This document shows, piece after piece, positions 1 to 8,001 of a stretch of 60,751 nt of DNA (positions are counted from its first letter, which is position 1; each line of letters opens with the position of its first letter). The DNA is from Micromonospora yasonensis. GTDB lineage: Bacteria; Actinomycetota; Actinomycetes; Mycobacteriales; Micromonosporaceae. Where the stretch lies: the NCBI RefSeq assembly GCF_026013475.1, contig NZ_JAPDPH010000012.1, positions 1 to 60,751 on the forward strand. Reading direction: 5' to 3'. Below the pieces are notes generated by a model that searched no databases, was not told where the DNA came from, and worked only from the letters and a program-made list of their open reading frames with translations. A program made the position numbers and the translations under genes.

Positions 1-421
1 GCTCCACCGCGGTGATCTCGGGCTTGACCACCAACGCGACGCCGCCGGAGGCGGCACCGGAGACGACGCGGACCGCCTCGCCCTTGGACTTCGAGAAGGC
101 GTTCACGGTCGGGTTCGGACCGATGTACGTGGCGTCGAGCGCGCCGGAGAAGAGTGCCTCGACGGCGGCCGGTCCGGCGTTGAAGGTCTTCGTCTCGAGC
201 TTGACGCCGCTGCCGAGCTTCTCGGTGAAGATGCCCTTTTCCACCCCGACGACGGCCGGCGCGTGGGTGATGTTCGGGAAGTAGCCGAGGCGCAGCGTCA
301 CCGGACCCGCGTTGCCGGCGGCGTCGGTGCCGTCGCCGCAGGCCGCCGTGCCCAGGGTGGCCACGCCGACCACGGCGAGGGTGGCGAGGGCGACCGACCG
401 ACGGAAGGGGAGCCGTCTCAT
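1..421 (-). CDS. ABC transporter substrate-binding lipoprotein, sulfonate/taurine/nitrate type (partial)
   Basis: This is the N-terminal 140 residues of a periplasmic-type solute-binding lipoprotein; the C-terminus lies beyond the left edge. The protein starts with MRRLPFRR, followed by a hydrophobic segment and a weak lipobox ending at Cys28 (GTAAC). The mature part begins VTLRLGYFPNITHAP, typical of SsuA/TauA-like proteins that bind aliphatic sulfonates, taurine or related anions for an ABC importer. The GPNPTVNAF stretch also fits this family. The permease and ATPase genes would be expected further left on the minus strand. A TTCCTAC inverted repeat lies just upstream. The substrate cannot be fixed from half a protein; nitrate or thiamine-precursor binding are alternatives. 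Confidence 0.8.
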   Translation of the reverse strand, partial: MRRLPFRRSVALATLAVVGVATLGTAACGDGTDAAGNAGPVTLRLGYFPNITHAPAVVGVEKGIFTEKLGSGVKLETKTFNAGPAAVEALFSGALDATYIGPNPTVNAFSKSKGEAVRVVSGAASGGVALVVKPEITAVE

Positions 422-441
422 GCGTTGTCCAATCCACAGTA

Positions 442-462
442 TTCCTACTTACTTGGTAGGAA
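442..462 (-). promoter_or_regulatory. Candidate operator: TTCCTAC-N7-GTAGGAA inverted repeat
   Basis: A perfect 7-bp inverted repeat with a 7-nt spacer lies 21-41 bp upstream of the start codon of the binding-protein gene. Its position fits a repressor or activator site in that promoter or leader. No regulator is encoded next to it in the window. Confidence 0.4.
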
Positions 463-650
463 GAGTGGGGCAGGCGCGGAGCAGCGTCAAGGCTCGTCCA
501 CGATCCGGGACAGCAGACTTGAGGATTCACGGCAACTCCCACCTGTTCGATGGAGTACGCGGCACCGCCTGGCCCACCGCCCCGCCGGCCGGAGCGAGTG
601 CCGCGCCACACCGCGGGTGCGGACCGTGCCGACGCAGTAGGGTCGATCTC

Positions 651-1961
651 GTGCCGACGCGGAGAGCCAGAATCCCAGCGACGAAGTACCCGGTCGAGCG
701 GTTCACCCTCGACAACGGCCTGCGGGTGGTGCTCACCCCCGACCGCAGCGCCCCGGTGATCGGGGTGGCGGTGGTCTACGACGTCGGCATCCGGTCCGAG
801 CCGGAGGGGCGCACCGGCTTCGCCCACCTCTTCGAACACCTGATGTTCCAGGGCTCGGAGAACCTGGAGAAGCTGGCCCACTTCCGGCACGTCCAGGGCG
901 CCGGCGGCACCTTCAACGGCTCGACCCACCTGGACTACACCGACTACTTCGAGACCCTCCCGAGCAACGCCCTGGAACGGGCGCTCTTCCTCGAGGCCGA
1001 CCGGATGCGCGGCCCCCGGTTGACCGAGGAGAACCTGCGCAACCAGGTTGACGTGGTCAAGGAGGAGATCCGGGTCAACGTGCTCAACCGGCCGTACGGC
1101 GGGTTCCCCTGGCTGACCCTGCCGCCGGTGATGTTCGACACCTTCCCCAACGCCCACGACGGCTACGGCTCCTTCGACGACCTGGAGTCGGCCACCGTCG
1201 CCGACGCCGCCGACTTCTTCCGCCGCTACTACGCCAGCGGCAACGCGGTCCTCGCGGTCAGCGGTGACGTCGACGTGGCCGAGGCGACCGTGCTGATCGA
1301 GCGGCACTTCGGGGACGTGCCGACCCGGCCCGCGCCGGAGCGGCCCGACTTCGTCGAGCCGGACCTGACCGCCGAGCGGCGCACCTCGTACACCGACCGG
1401 TTGGCCCCGCTGCCGGCGGTGGCCAGCGCGTGGCGGGTGCCCGACCCGGTCACCGACTTCACCGGCTACCTGCCGTACGTGGTGCTGGCCGAGGTGCTCA
1501 CCGACGGGGACGCCTCCCGGCTGGTCGAGCGGCTGGTCCAGCGGGACCGGTCGGTCACCAGCGTCGGCGGCTACCTCGGCTTCATGGGCGACCCGTTCGA
1601 CGTCCGCGATCCCACCGCCCTGTTGCTCCAGTCCCACCTGCCGCCCGGCGGAGACGTGGACAAGGTGCTGCGCACCGTCGACGAGGAACTGGACCGGCTG
1701 GCCACCGACGGGCTGACCGAGGGAGAACTGGCCCGTACCCAGGCCCGGATGGCCACCCACCTGCTGCGCGACACCGACGCGGTGCTGGGCCGGGCGCTGC
1801 GAATGGCGGTCCTCGAACAGCAACGCGGTGAACCGGGGCTGCTCAACGAACTGCCCCGGCTGGTCGGTGAGGTGACCGAGGAGCAGGTCCTCGCCGCCGC
1901 CGCCACCCTGCGGCCGGAGCGCCGCGCGTCCATCGAGGTCATCGCCGGAGGTGTCCGGTGA
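651..1961 (+). CDS. M16 family zinc metallopeptidase, catalytic subunit
   Basis: Insulinase/mitochondrial-processing-peptidase-like protease of 436 residues. The M16 zinc site HLFEH (H59, E62, H63) is intact, and the third ligand is E139 in VVKEE, the expected distance downstream. I chose the GTG at 651 because it directly precedes the conserved VERFTLDNGLRVVL start; longer open frames upstream contain no family sequence. The stop overlaps the GTG of the next gene by 4 bp, so the two halves are translationally coupled. In other bacteria such pairs form heterodimers in which only one partner keeps the zinc motif. The physiological substrate is unknown. Confidence 0.88.
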   Translation: MPTRRARIPATKYPVERFTLDNGLRVVLTPDRSAPVIGVAVVYDVGIRSEPEGRTGFAHLFEHLMFQGSENLEKLAHFRHVQGAGGTFNGSTHLDYTDYFETLPSNALERALFLEADRMRGPRLTEENLRNQVDVVKEEIRVNVLNRPYGGFPWLTLPPVMFDTFPNAHDGYGSFDDLESATVADAADFFRRYYASGNAVLAVSGDVDVAEATVLIERHFGDVPTRPAPERPDFVEPDLTAERRTSYTDRLAPLPAVASAWRVPDPVTDFTGYLPYVVLAEVLTDGDASRLVERLVQRDRSVTSVGGYLGFMGDPFDVRDPTALLLQSHLPPGGDVDKVLRTVDEELDRLATDGLTEGELARTQARMATHLLRDTDAVLGRALRMAVLEQQRGEPGLLNELPRLVGEVTEEQVLAAAATLRPERRASIEVIAGGVR

Positions 1962-3295
1962 GCGCAACCGTGGAGACCGGAACGCGGCCGCTGCCGGCGC
2001 TCGGCCCGAACCGCCGGCTCAAGCTGCCCAGTCAGGCCGAGCGCACGCTCGGCAACGGGCTCACCGTGATCGCCGTACGCCGGCCCGCGGTACCCCTGGT
2101 CGAGCTGCGGCTCTGGATGCCGTTCGGGCGCGCCCACCTGGCCCGCGGCGCCATGCTGGCGCAGACCGTGCTCGCCGGCACGGCCACCCACACCGCCACC
2201 CAGATCGCGGCCGAGTTGCAGAAGGTCGGCGGCGGCCTCTCCGCCGGCGTCGATCCGGACCGCCTGATGCTCTCCGGCGCCGGCCTGGTCACCGGCCTGG
2301 GCCGGATGCTGGAGATCCTCGCCGACGTGCTGACCGGGGCCACCTACCCGGTTGACTGGGTGGAGACCGAGCGGGACCGGCTGGTGGACCGGATCCAGGT
2401 CGCCCAGAGCCAGCCCGCGCACCTGGCCCGGACCGCGCTGCTCAAGCGGATCTACGGCAGGCATCCGTACGCGGTTCAGACCCCGGAGCCCGACCAGGTC
2501 CGTGCCGTCAAGCCGCCCGCCCTGCGCAAGCTGCACGCCGAGCGGGTGCATCCGGCCGACGCGGTGCTGGTGCTGGTCGGCGACGTGCAGCCGGAGCACG
2601 CCCTGGACGCCGCGGAGCAGGCGTTGTCCGGCTGGAACGGGGACGGGCACGTCGCCGAGCTGCCGCCCGCGCCGCCGCTGGAACCCGGCCCGCTGCTGCT
2701 GGTCGACCGCCCCGGCTCGGTCCAGTCCTCGCTGCGGATCGCGCTGCCCGCGGTGCCCCGCACCCACCCCGACCACGCCGCGCTGCAACTGGCCAACCTG
2801 GTCTTCGGCGGCTACTTCTCCTCCCGCTGGGTGGAGAACATCCGGGAGGACAAGGGCTACACCTACGGGCCGCACTCGATGGTCGAGCACTCGGTGGCCG
2901 GGTCGGTGCTGGTCGCCGGCGCCGAGGTGGCCACCGAGGTGACCGCCCCCGCGCTGCTGGAGACCACGTACGAGCTGGGCCGGCTGGCCGCCCTGCCGCC
3001 TAAGCCGGACGAGCTGGAGCAGGCCCGCCAGTACGCCCTCGGCACGCTCCAGCTCGGCATGTCCACCCAGGCCGGGCTGGCCTCGCTGACCAGCGCGTAC
3101 GCCGGCAACGGGCTGCGCCTGGACTTCCTCGCCGAGCACGCCGCCCGGCTGGCGAAGGCGACCGTGGACGACGTGGCCGAGGCGGCCGCACGTTACCTCG
3201 CCCCGGCGAAGGCGGTCACCGTCGTGCTCGGTGACGCCGAGCGGATCGCCGACTCGCTCGCCACGCTGACCCCGGTCCGTACGGAGTCGGCGTGA
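1958..3295 (+). CDS. M16 family peptidase, non-catalytic partner subunit
   Basis: A 445-residue M16 homologue that lacks HxxEH at the expected place (around RLWMPFGRAH, residues 51-60) but keeps the C-terminal substrate-binding R/Y signature, SSRWVENIREDKGYTYG (about 288-304). This is the usual division of labour in two-gene M16 systems: the upstream protein cleaves and this one helps form the chamber. Its GTG start overlaps the upstream TGA by 4 bp. The stop codon is embedded in a short repeated sequence (copies at 3291-3306 and 3317-3332). Confidence 0.87.
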   Translation: MSATVETGTRPLPALGPNRRLKLPSQAERTLGNGLTVIAVRRPAVPLVELRLWMPFGRAHLARGAMLAQTVLAGTATHTATQIAAELQKVGGGLSAGVDPDRLMLSGAGLVTGLGRMLEILADVLTGATYPVDWVETERDRLVDRIQVAQSQPAHLARTALLKRIYGRHPYAVQTPEPDQVRAVKPPALRKLHAERVHPADAVLVLVGDVQPEHALDAAEQALSGWNGDGHVAELPPAPPLEPGPLLLVDRPGSVQSSLRIALPAVPRTHPDHAALQLANLVFGGYFSSRWVENIREDKGYTYGPHSMVEHSVAGSVLVAGAEVATEVTAPALLETTYELGRLAALPPKPDELEQARQYALGTLQLGMSTQAGLASLTSAYAGNGLRLDFLAEHAARLAKATVDDVAEAAARYLAPAKAVTVVLGDAERIADSLATLTPVRTESA

Positions 3296-3332
3296 GCGAG
3301 CGGAGCGAGGCGGCGGCGTGAGCGAGCGGAGC
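3291..3332 (+). repeat. Short direct repeat CGTGAGCGAGCGGAGC, two copies
   Basis: The 16-bp unit occurs at 3291-3306 and again at 3317-3332. The first copy contains the TGA stop of the M16 partner gene. Similar GAGCG-rich sequence is found at the 3' end of rsgA (about 41190-41240). It looks like a dispersed short element that sits at gene ends. Confidence 0.5.
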
Positions 3333-3358
3333 AGTTGGCTCAGCAGCGTGGCGGCGGC

Positions 3359-4411
3359 ATGACCGGCGAAGCTCCGCCGCTGGCCCGCGCCACCCTCGAT
3401 CGGGCGGCGCACCGGCGTACCGACCCGGACTGGCTCGCCGAGGCGTGGGAGCGGGCTCGGGTGCTGGTGCTCGACTCGACCGACGACGGGCGGGCGCTGG
3501 TCCGTGGCCCGGCTTCCGACCACTCCGGCTCGGCGCGTCTGACGCCGCGCCGCGACCCGGAGCAGTCGGCCGACCAATCCGGCTCGGCGCGTCTGACGCC
3601 GCGCCGCGACCCGGAGCAGTCGGCCCCGCGGGAGCTGGTGCTGATCGGTTCCGGTGAGCTGCCCGAGGTGCCGCGCTCGGTGCCGATGTTCCTCGGCCTC
3701 GAGCCGGACGGCGTACCGGTCTTCGCGGTGGACGCGCCGCTGCCGGAGCTGCCCGGGACCCGGCGGGCCAACCTGCGCGAGGTAGGCCACCTGCTGACCG
3801 ACCGGGACGCGGGCATCTTCACCACGGCGCTCGCCCTGCTGAACTGGCACCTGCGGCACCGGTACTCGTCGGCGACCGGGCACTCCACACAGGCCGACGA
3901 GGCGGGCTGGTCCCGGGTCGACGCCATGGGCGACCGGATGTGGCCGCGGACCGATCCGGCGATGATCGTGCTGATCCACGACGGGACGGACGGCCCGGAC
4001 GGCCGCTGCCTGCTCGGCAACAACGCCACCTGGGCGCGCAGCCCGGGGCAGCGCCGCTACTCCTGCCTGGCCGGCTACGTCGAGCCGGGCGAGTCGGCCG
4101 AGGCCGCGGTGCTTCGCGAGGTCCGCGAGGAGGTCGGCGTCGGGGTCGACGAGATCGCGTACGCGGGCAGCCAGTCCTGGCCGTTCCCGGGCTCGCTGAT
4201 GCTCGGCTTCCTGGCCCGCGCCGACGCCGACGAGCCGATCCGGGTGGACCCGGCCGAGATCGCCCACGCCCGCTGGTTCACCCGCCGGGAGATCGGCGCC
4301 GCACTGGCCGGGGGGCCGGTCCTGGTGGACGGCGGCGACCGGCTGGTGCTCCCGCCGCCCTCCTCGATCGCCCTCTTCCTGGTCCACCGCTGGCTCGACG
4401 GCCACTGCTGA
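3359..4411 (+). CDS. nudC: NADH/NAD+ pyrophosphatase, NudC-like Nudix hydrolase
   Basis: Protein of 350 residues. The Nudix box is complete (residues 239-261, GYVEPGE ... REVREEVGV), and the NudC-specific SQSWPFPGSLM motif follows at 271-281. NudC enzymes split NAD(H) to NMN(H) and AMP and can remove NAD caps from RNA. Two oddities are visible. The zinc-ribbon region at about 166-186 (RHRYSSATGHST) has lost the four cysteines found in typical NudC. Residues 53-88 are an 18-residue segment present twice (see repeat). A TTG at 3335 would add eight residues; the ATG is preferred. The gene sits beside mycoredoxin and uvrD2 as in mycobacteria, but separated here by an insertion of regulators and an MFS gene. 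Confidence 0.88.
   Translation: MTGEAPPLARATLDRAAHRRTDPDWLAEAWERARVLVLDSTDDGRALVRGPASDHSGSARLTPRRDPEQSADQSGSARLTPRRDPEQSAPRELVLIGSGELPEVPRSVPMFLGLEPDGVPVFAVDAPLPELPGTRRANLREVGHLLTDRDAGIFTTALALLNWHLRHRYSSATGHSTQADEAGWSRVDAMGDRMWPRTDPAMIVLIHDGTDGPDGRCLLGNNATWARSPGQRRYSCLAGYVEPGESAEAAVLREVREEVGVGVDEIAYAGSQSWPFPGSLMLGFLARADADEPIRVDPAEIAHARWFTRREIGAALAGGPVLVDGGDRLVLPPPSSIALFLVHRWLDGHC
3516..3623 (+). repeat. In-frame 54-bp tandem duplication inside nudC
   Basis: Copies at 3516-3569 and 3570-3623 differ by one base (CCGACCAC versus CCGACCAA) and each encode an 18-residue unit containing SGSARLTPRRDPEQSA. The near-identity suggests a recent duplication. It lies between the N-terminal domain strands and does not touch the Nudix fold. 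Confidence 0.92.
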
Positions 4412-4660
4412 CCCGGCGTCCTCGGCCAGGTCGCCGATGCGGCGATCGAGCTGTCCGGCACGTCCAGCGTCGGTGACCGGCACGGCGGCGTGCTGCGGGC
4501 GGCCCGGATGCCCGGCGGACCGGCGGGCGGAAACGCGGCCCCGGCCCGTGGCCGTCGTTGCCGCGGCGGTCACGGGCCGGAGACACGGGCCGCCGTGGCC
4601 GGGTAAGGCGAGGAACGCGGCGGGGGAGCCGGTCCGACCACGACGGACGTCAGAAGTGGA

Positions 4661-4930
4661 TCAACTGCCGTCCCACCGGTAGGGGTACGCGGGATCCGCA
4701 TCCTCGATCGGGAGCACCTTGACCCGGTGCCGGCCACAGCGGACCGCCCCGACCGACGCCAACGCCCGGGCCAGCACCAGCGCGGCCTCCCGGTCCTCGG
4801 CGTGGACGACCTGGCGACGGGCTTCCGGCGCGGTGGTCTCGTCCCGCAGCCGACCACCGCCCGTCCACGCGGCGGCGATGTCGGTCTCGGCGACGGCACG
4901 GATCTCGGTGCGGACGATCAGGAACCGCAT
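4661..4930 (-). CDS. Small hypothetical protein
   Basis: An 89-residue protein beginning MRFLIVRTEIRAVAE and rich in charged residues, with no membrane segment or cysteine motif. I do not recognise a domain. It is supported by a strong Shine-Dalgarno (CCGGAGGACACT just before the ATG) and a plausible promoter further upstream. It is a single gene between nudC and the DUF397 gene, both separated from it by more than 200 bp. The pattern of alternating beta-like and helical segments suggests a small alpha/beta domain, but this is inference. Confidence 0.65.
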   Translation of the reverse strand: MRFLIVRTEIRAVAETDIAAAWTGGGRLRDETTAPEARRQVVHAEDREAALVLARALASVGAVRCGRHRVKVLPIEDADPAYPYRWDGS

Positions 4931-4989
4931 GAGTGTCCTCCGGGTACGGACGGACGGATACGCGCTGGAACTTCCACGTCACTCTTTCG

Positions 4990-5017
4990 ACATGTTACGC
5001 CCCGTGGTCGTCCCAGC
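4990..5017 (-). promoter_or_regulatory. Candidate sigma-A promoter of the small hypothetical gene
   Basis: Read on the minus strand, TTGCTG is followed after 16 nt by TAACAT, a reasonable -35/-10 pair about 60-85 bp upstream of the ATG at 4930. This is motif reading only. Confidence 0.35.
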
Positions 5018-5096
5018 AAGTGAAACTCAGCGATTCTTCGGGGTCGTCGACCGATCGGAGGACCCCAGGTCAGCACCGTTGTCAGGGTGGGCAGGC

Positions 5097-5131
5097 GAAG
5101 GGGCCGCCGGCCCGACGCCGACGGCCCCTTC
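5097..5131 (-). terminator. Hairpin terminator after the DUF397 gene
   Basis: GAAGGGGCCG (5097-5106) pairs with CGGCCCCTTC (5122-5131). It lies immediately downstream of the minus-strand DUF397 stop codon and lacks a T-tract, as is common in actinomycetes. Confidence 0.6.
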
Positions 5132-5142
5132 AGGTTGGCGGA

Positions 5143-5382
5143 TCAGTTCAGGACGAACTGTCCGTTCTTCGCGCCGGCGATGAAGCCCAGCCATCCGGCC
5201 CGGTTGAACAGCAGCACCGGCCCGCCGCGGTCCTTGCTGTCCCGGAGCGCCACCGCCGCCGGCCCGGTACGCAGGGGCGCGACCTCGACGCAGTTCGAGG
5301 TCTGGCTCCGGGTGCTCTTGCGCCAGGCGGCGCCGGCGAGCTGCTGCGCGAGGTCGGACGAGCTGTTGCGGATCTCGTTCAT
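5143..5382 (-). CDS. DUF397 domain protein
   Basis: A 79-residue DUF397 protein with the family core WRKSTRSQTSNCVEVAPL, then ALRDSKDRGGPVLLF, and a C-terminal aromatic helix (GWLGFIAGAK). Start chosen at the ATG with AGGAGCAGAACC upstream. DUF397 proteins are small actinobacterial partners of XRE/DUF5753 regulators, thought to act as antagonists in development and antibiotic control. Its regulator gene lies directly upstream on the same strand, 73 bp away. A second pair of the same kind is found at 29464-30437. Confidence 0.88.
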   Translation of the reverse strand: MNEIRNSSSDLAQQLAGAAWRKSTRSQTSNCVEVAPLRTGPAAVALRDSKDRGGPVLLFNRAGWLGFIAGAKNGQFVLN

Positions 5383-5455
5383 GGTTCTGCTCCTGGTCTG
5401 GAGTGATCCGATGGGACGAGTGACGCCGCGGGCCGGACGGGTGGTCCTGTGGGGA

Positions 5456-6433
5456 TCACCGGTCCGTGGTCAGACGCCCCGAGTCGCGGCGGCGCTGGAC
5501 CGGCGCCGTTGCCGGACCGTACGCCACTGTGGACTCGGCTGCCGTGTCGGGCCGTCCCGTCGCCTCGATGAGCCAGGAGAGGGTGTCCGATGCGGAGAGC
5601 GCCGCCGAGCATAGCCACTCGAACACCACTTTATAGCGATTTAGGGTGTTTAGCTCGGTCGACATGACGTCGGTGAACCCACCTTCGATGGCGAGTGTCT
5701 CCGGGTCGAGGGGATCGGCGAACCGGTAGACCGAAAAGGCGGTCGGCGGGAGGTACCAGTCACCGACCCGGGTGTCCCGTAGCAGCAGGTGCAGGGTCAC
5801 GTTTGGCAGCATGGCCAGCTCGCACAGGTGGACGAGCTGCTCGTGCAGCACGTCCAGCGGCCCGGCCCGGTGGCCCAGCGCCGCCTCCTCGAGCACCGCG
5901 GTGTAGCGGGGCGCGTCCGGGCGGGTCAGCAGGGACTGGCGGGCCTGGCGTGCGCGTACCTCGGTCTCCGGGTCCTTGCCGCCCTCCGGGTCGCCGGCCT
6001 GGTCCGCCACCCGGGCCGCGGAGATGATCCGGTGCCGGGCGTACCCGGGGGTCTGGAGCAGCCCCGGGACCAGCACGGGGTTGTACTCCGAGATCTCCGA
6101 GCAGCCCGCCTCCAACTCGGCGAAGGCGCGCTGCTGCTCGGTCATCACCGGGAAGTTGCGCAGCCAGCCGCGCATGTCGCCGGCCTCGTGCGTGATCGCC
6201 AGCAGCTCCTCGCGCTGCGCGTCGCCGGCGCCGTAGAGGGTGAGCAGAACGCCCACATCGTCCGGGTCGGGGCGGCTGCGGCCGTTCTCCAGCCGGGACA
6301 ACTTGGACGCGGAGGCCCAGCCGATGCGCTCGATCACCTGGTCTCCGGTGAGGCCGGCCTGCTCGCGCAGCCGGCGCAGCTCGGTCCCGATCCTGCGCCG
6401 GCGCAGGATCGGGCCTGGTGCGGTAGGAGGCAC
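5456..6433 (-). CDS. XRE-family helix-turn-helix regulator with DUF5753 domain
   Basis: A 325-residue regulator. The N-terminal HTH spans about residues 12-68 (RRLREQAGLTGDQVIERIGW and SKLSRLENGRSRPDP). The rest is the DUF5753 ligand/partner-binding region, marked by VPGLLQTPGYARHRI. GTG start with AGGAG nine bases upstream. It is paired with the downstream DUF397 gene, the arrangement of WhiJ-like modules in Streptomyces, where the HTH protein represses and the small protein relieves. The target is not visible; the divergent neighbour is an MFS gene that could be under its control. Confidence 0.85.
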   Translation of the reverse strand: MPPTAPGPILRRRRIGTELRRLREQAGLTGDQVIERIGWASASKLSRLENGRSRPDPDDVGVLLTLYGAGDAQREELLAITHEAGDMRGWLRNFPVMTEQQRAFAELEAGCSEISEYNPVLVPGLLQTPGYARHRIISAARVADQAGDPEGGKDPETEVRARQARQSLLTRPDAPRYTAVLEEAALGHRAGPLDVLHEQLVHLCELAMLPNVTLHLLLRDTRVGDWYLPPTAFSVYRFADPLDPETLAIEGGFTDVMSTELNTLNRYKVVFEWLCSAALSASDTLSWLIEATGRPDTAAESTVAYGPATAPVQRRRDSGRLTTDR

Positions 6434-6664
6434 GGTCTCCTCTTCTCCGTCGACCGCCGCAAGACGCGACGATAACTGTATGAAATTCGCCCCCCACGGT
6501 CAGTATGGACGGCGCGACCGGCCTTGGAGGTTTCCGGCGGGGGCGTGTCACGAGACAAAAAGAGGACTGTGGAGGGGTGCTCACGGCGTCGGACGAGGAG
6601 GTCCGGGCCGGACACCCGCCCCCGACGCGCCCGCCGAGGGCGCTGCCCCTCGGGAGGGAACCCG

Positions 6665-7939
6665 ATGCGCACCGTCCTACGCCGCCCCGACTTCCGCCTG
6701 CTCTTCGTGGCGCTGGTCGCCAGCATGGCGGCCGAGTCGGTCCTGCTGCTGGCCCTCGCCGTCTGGGTCAAGGACCTGACCGGATCGGACGGCATGGCCG
6801 GCGCGACCATCTTCGCCATCATCGCGCCGATGACGCTCGCCCCGCCGGTCGGCTGGCTGGTCGACCGGTACCGCCGCCGGCCGTTCTTCGTGGCCGCCAA
6901 CCTGGGCACGGCCGTGCTGCTCAGCCCGCTCTTCGTCGTCCACGACCGGGCCGACGTCTGGGTCATCTACGTGGTGGCGGCCCTGTACGGCCTGTCGTAC
7001 ATCACGTTGAGCGCGGTGCTGAGCGGGCTGATCCGGCACCTGGTCCCGAGCGACCTGCTGGCCGACGCGAACGGCGTGCTGCAGACCGTCCGGCAGGGCC
7101 TCCGGCTGGTCGGCCCGCTCGCCGGGGCCGGCCTGTACGCCGCCGTCGGCGGCTGGCTGCTGGTCGCCCTCGCGATGACCGGCTTCCTCACCGCCGCCGC
7201 CGTCGTCGGCCTGCTCCGGGTCGCCGAGACCCCGCCGTCCGGCACCGACCTGAGCTGGCCGGCCGAGCTGGGCGCCGGGCTGCGGCACCTGGCCGGCGAG
7301 CCCGCGCTGCGCCGGGCCCTGCTCGGGTACGGGCTGGGCTCGCTGGTGATGGGCTTCACCGAGTCGCTGATCTTCGCGTACGTGGACCAGGGGCTGCGCC
7401 GGGACGTGGCGTTCGTCGGGGTGCTGGTCACCGTGCAGGGGATCGGCGGGCTGGTCGGCGGGCTCCTCTCCGCCGCCGTGGTGCGCCGGGTCGGGGAGCT
7501 GGGCGCGCTCGCCGCCGGGGTGACCTTCTTCGGGCCGGCCGCGCTGGCGCTGGCGTACCCCCGGCTCTGGCTCGGCGTGGTGGCGCTGCTGCTGGCCGGG
7601 CTCTCCCTGCCGCTGACCATGGTGGGGCTCAACACGCTGGTCCAGCGGCGTACCCCGCCGAGGCTGCTCGGTCGGGTCGCCGCCGCGTCGGAGGCGCTGG
7701 TCAGCGGTCCGCAGGCGCTCTCCATCGGCACTGGGGCGCTGCTCGTCGGGGTCTTCGACTACCGCCTGCTCTTCGCCCTGGTCGGGGTGGTCACCACCGC
7801 CGCCGGCGGCTACCTCTGGCGGGGTCGCCGCCTCACCGCGCCCCCGCGCCCCCTGGTCCACATCCCCGCCCCGCGCCGTCCGCTGGCCGCCGTCGAGCCG
7901 GACGTCGTCGCCGCGACACGCCGGCGCCGAGCGCGGTGA
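6665..7939 (+). CDS. Major facilitator superfamily transporter
   Basis: An integral membrane protein of 424 residues with about 12 hydrophobic helices. The MFS loop motif appears as GWLVDRYRRRPFF after the second helix. The N-terminus (MRTVLRRPDFRLLFVALV) resembles MFS_3-type drug and metabolite exporters. The ATG at 6665 is preferred over upstream frames because CGGGAGGG precedes it and the first helix follows directly. It is divergent from the XRE regulator and ends in a bidirectional hairpin shared with mycoredoxin. The substrate is unknown. Confidence 0.85.
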   Translation: MRTVLRRPDFRLLFVALVASMAAESVLLLALAVWVKDLTGSDGMAGATIFAIIAPMTLAPPVGWLVDRYRRRPFFVAANLGTAVLLSPLFVVHDRADVWVIYVVAALYGLSYITLSAVLSGLIRHLVPSDLLADANGVLQTVRQGLRLVGPLAGAGLYAAVGGWLLVALAMTGFLTAAAVVGLLRVAETPPSGTDLSWPAELGAGLRHLAGEPALRRALLGYGLGSLVMGFTESLIFAYVDQGLRRDVAFVGVLVTVQGIGGLVGGLLSAAVVRRVGELGALAAGVTFFGPAALALAYPRLWLGVVALLLAGLSLPLTMVGLNTLVQRRTPPRLLGRVAAASEALVSGPQALSIGTGALLVGVFDYRLLFALVGVVTTAAGGYLWRGRRLTAPPRPLVHIPAPRRPLAAVEPDVVAATRRRRAR

Positions 7940-7954
7940 TTTCCCGACCAACGC

Positions 7955-7985
7955 ACAGTGGCCGCCCGGTGGGGGCGGCCACTGT
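7955..7985. terminator. Bidirectional hairpin between MFS gene and mycoredoxin
   Basis: ACAGTGGCCGCCC (7955-7967) and GGGCGGCCACTGT (7973-7985) form a perfect 13-bp stem with a 5-nt loop between two convergent genes. Confidence 0.75.
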
Positions 7986-8001
7986 CGCGGATATGCGTCG
8001 G

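Noticed and set aside
430..530. A possible uORF on the minus strand before the binding-protein gene, with GTG at 530 and two adjacent cysteine codons
   Set aside because: It has a ribosome-site-like GGGAG, but it runs on past the lipoprotein start in another frame without an early stop, so it is not a clean leader peptide.
1571..4573. A 1000-codon open frame on the minus strand across the M16 and NudC genes
   Set aside because: It is antisense to clearly conserved genes and consists of Arg/Ala/Gly/Pro-rich sequence that arises from third-position GC bias. No domain is visible. Other very long antisense frames (for example 39414-43913 on the plus strand) have the same cause.
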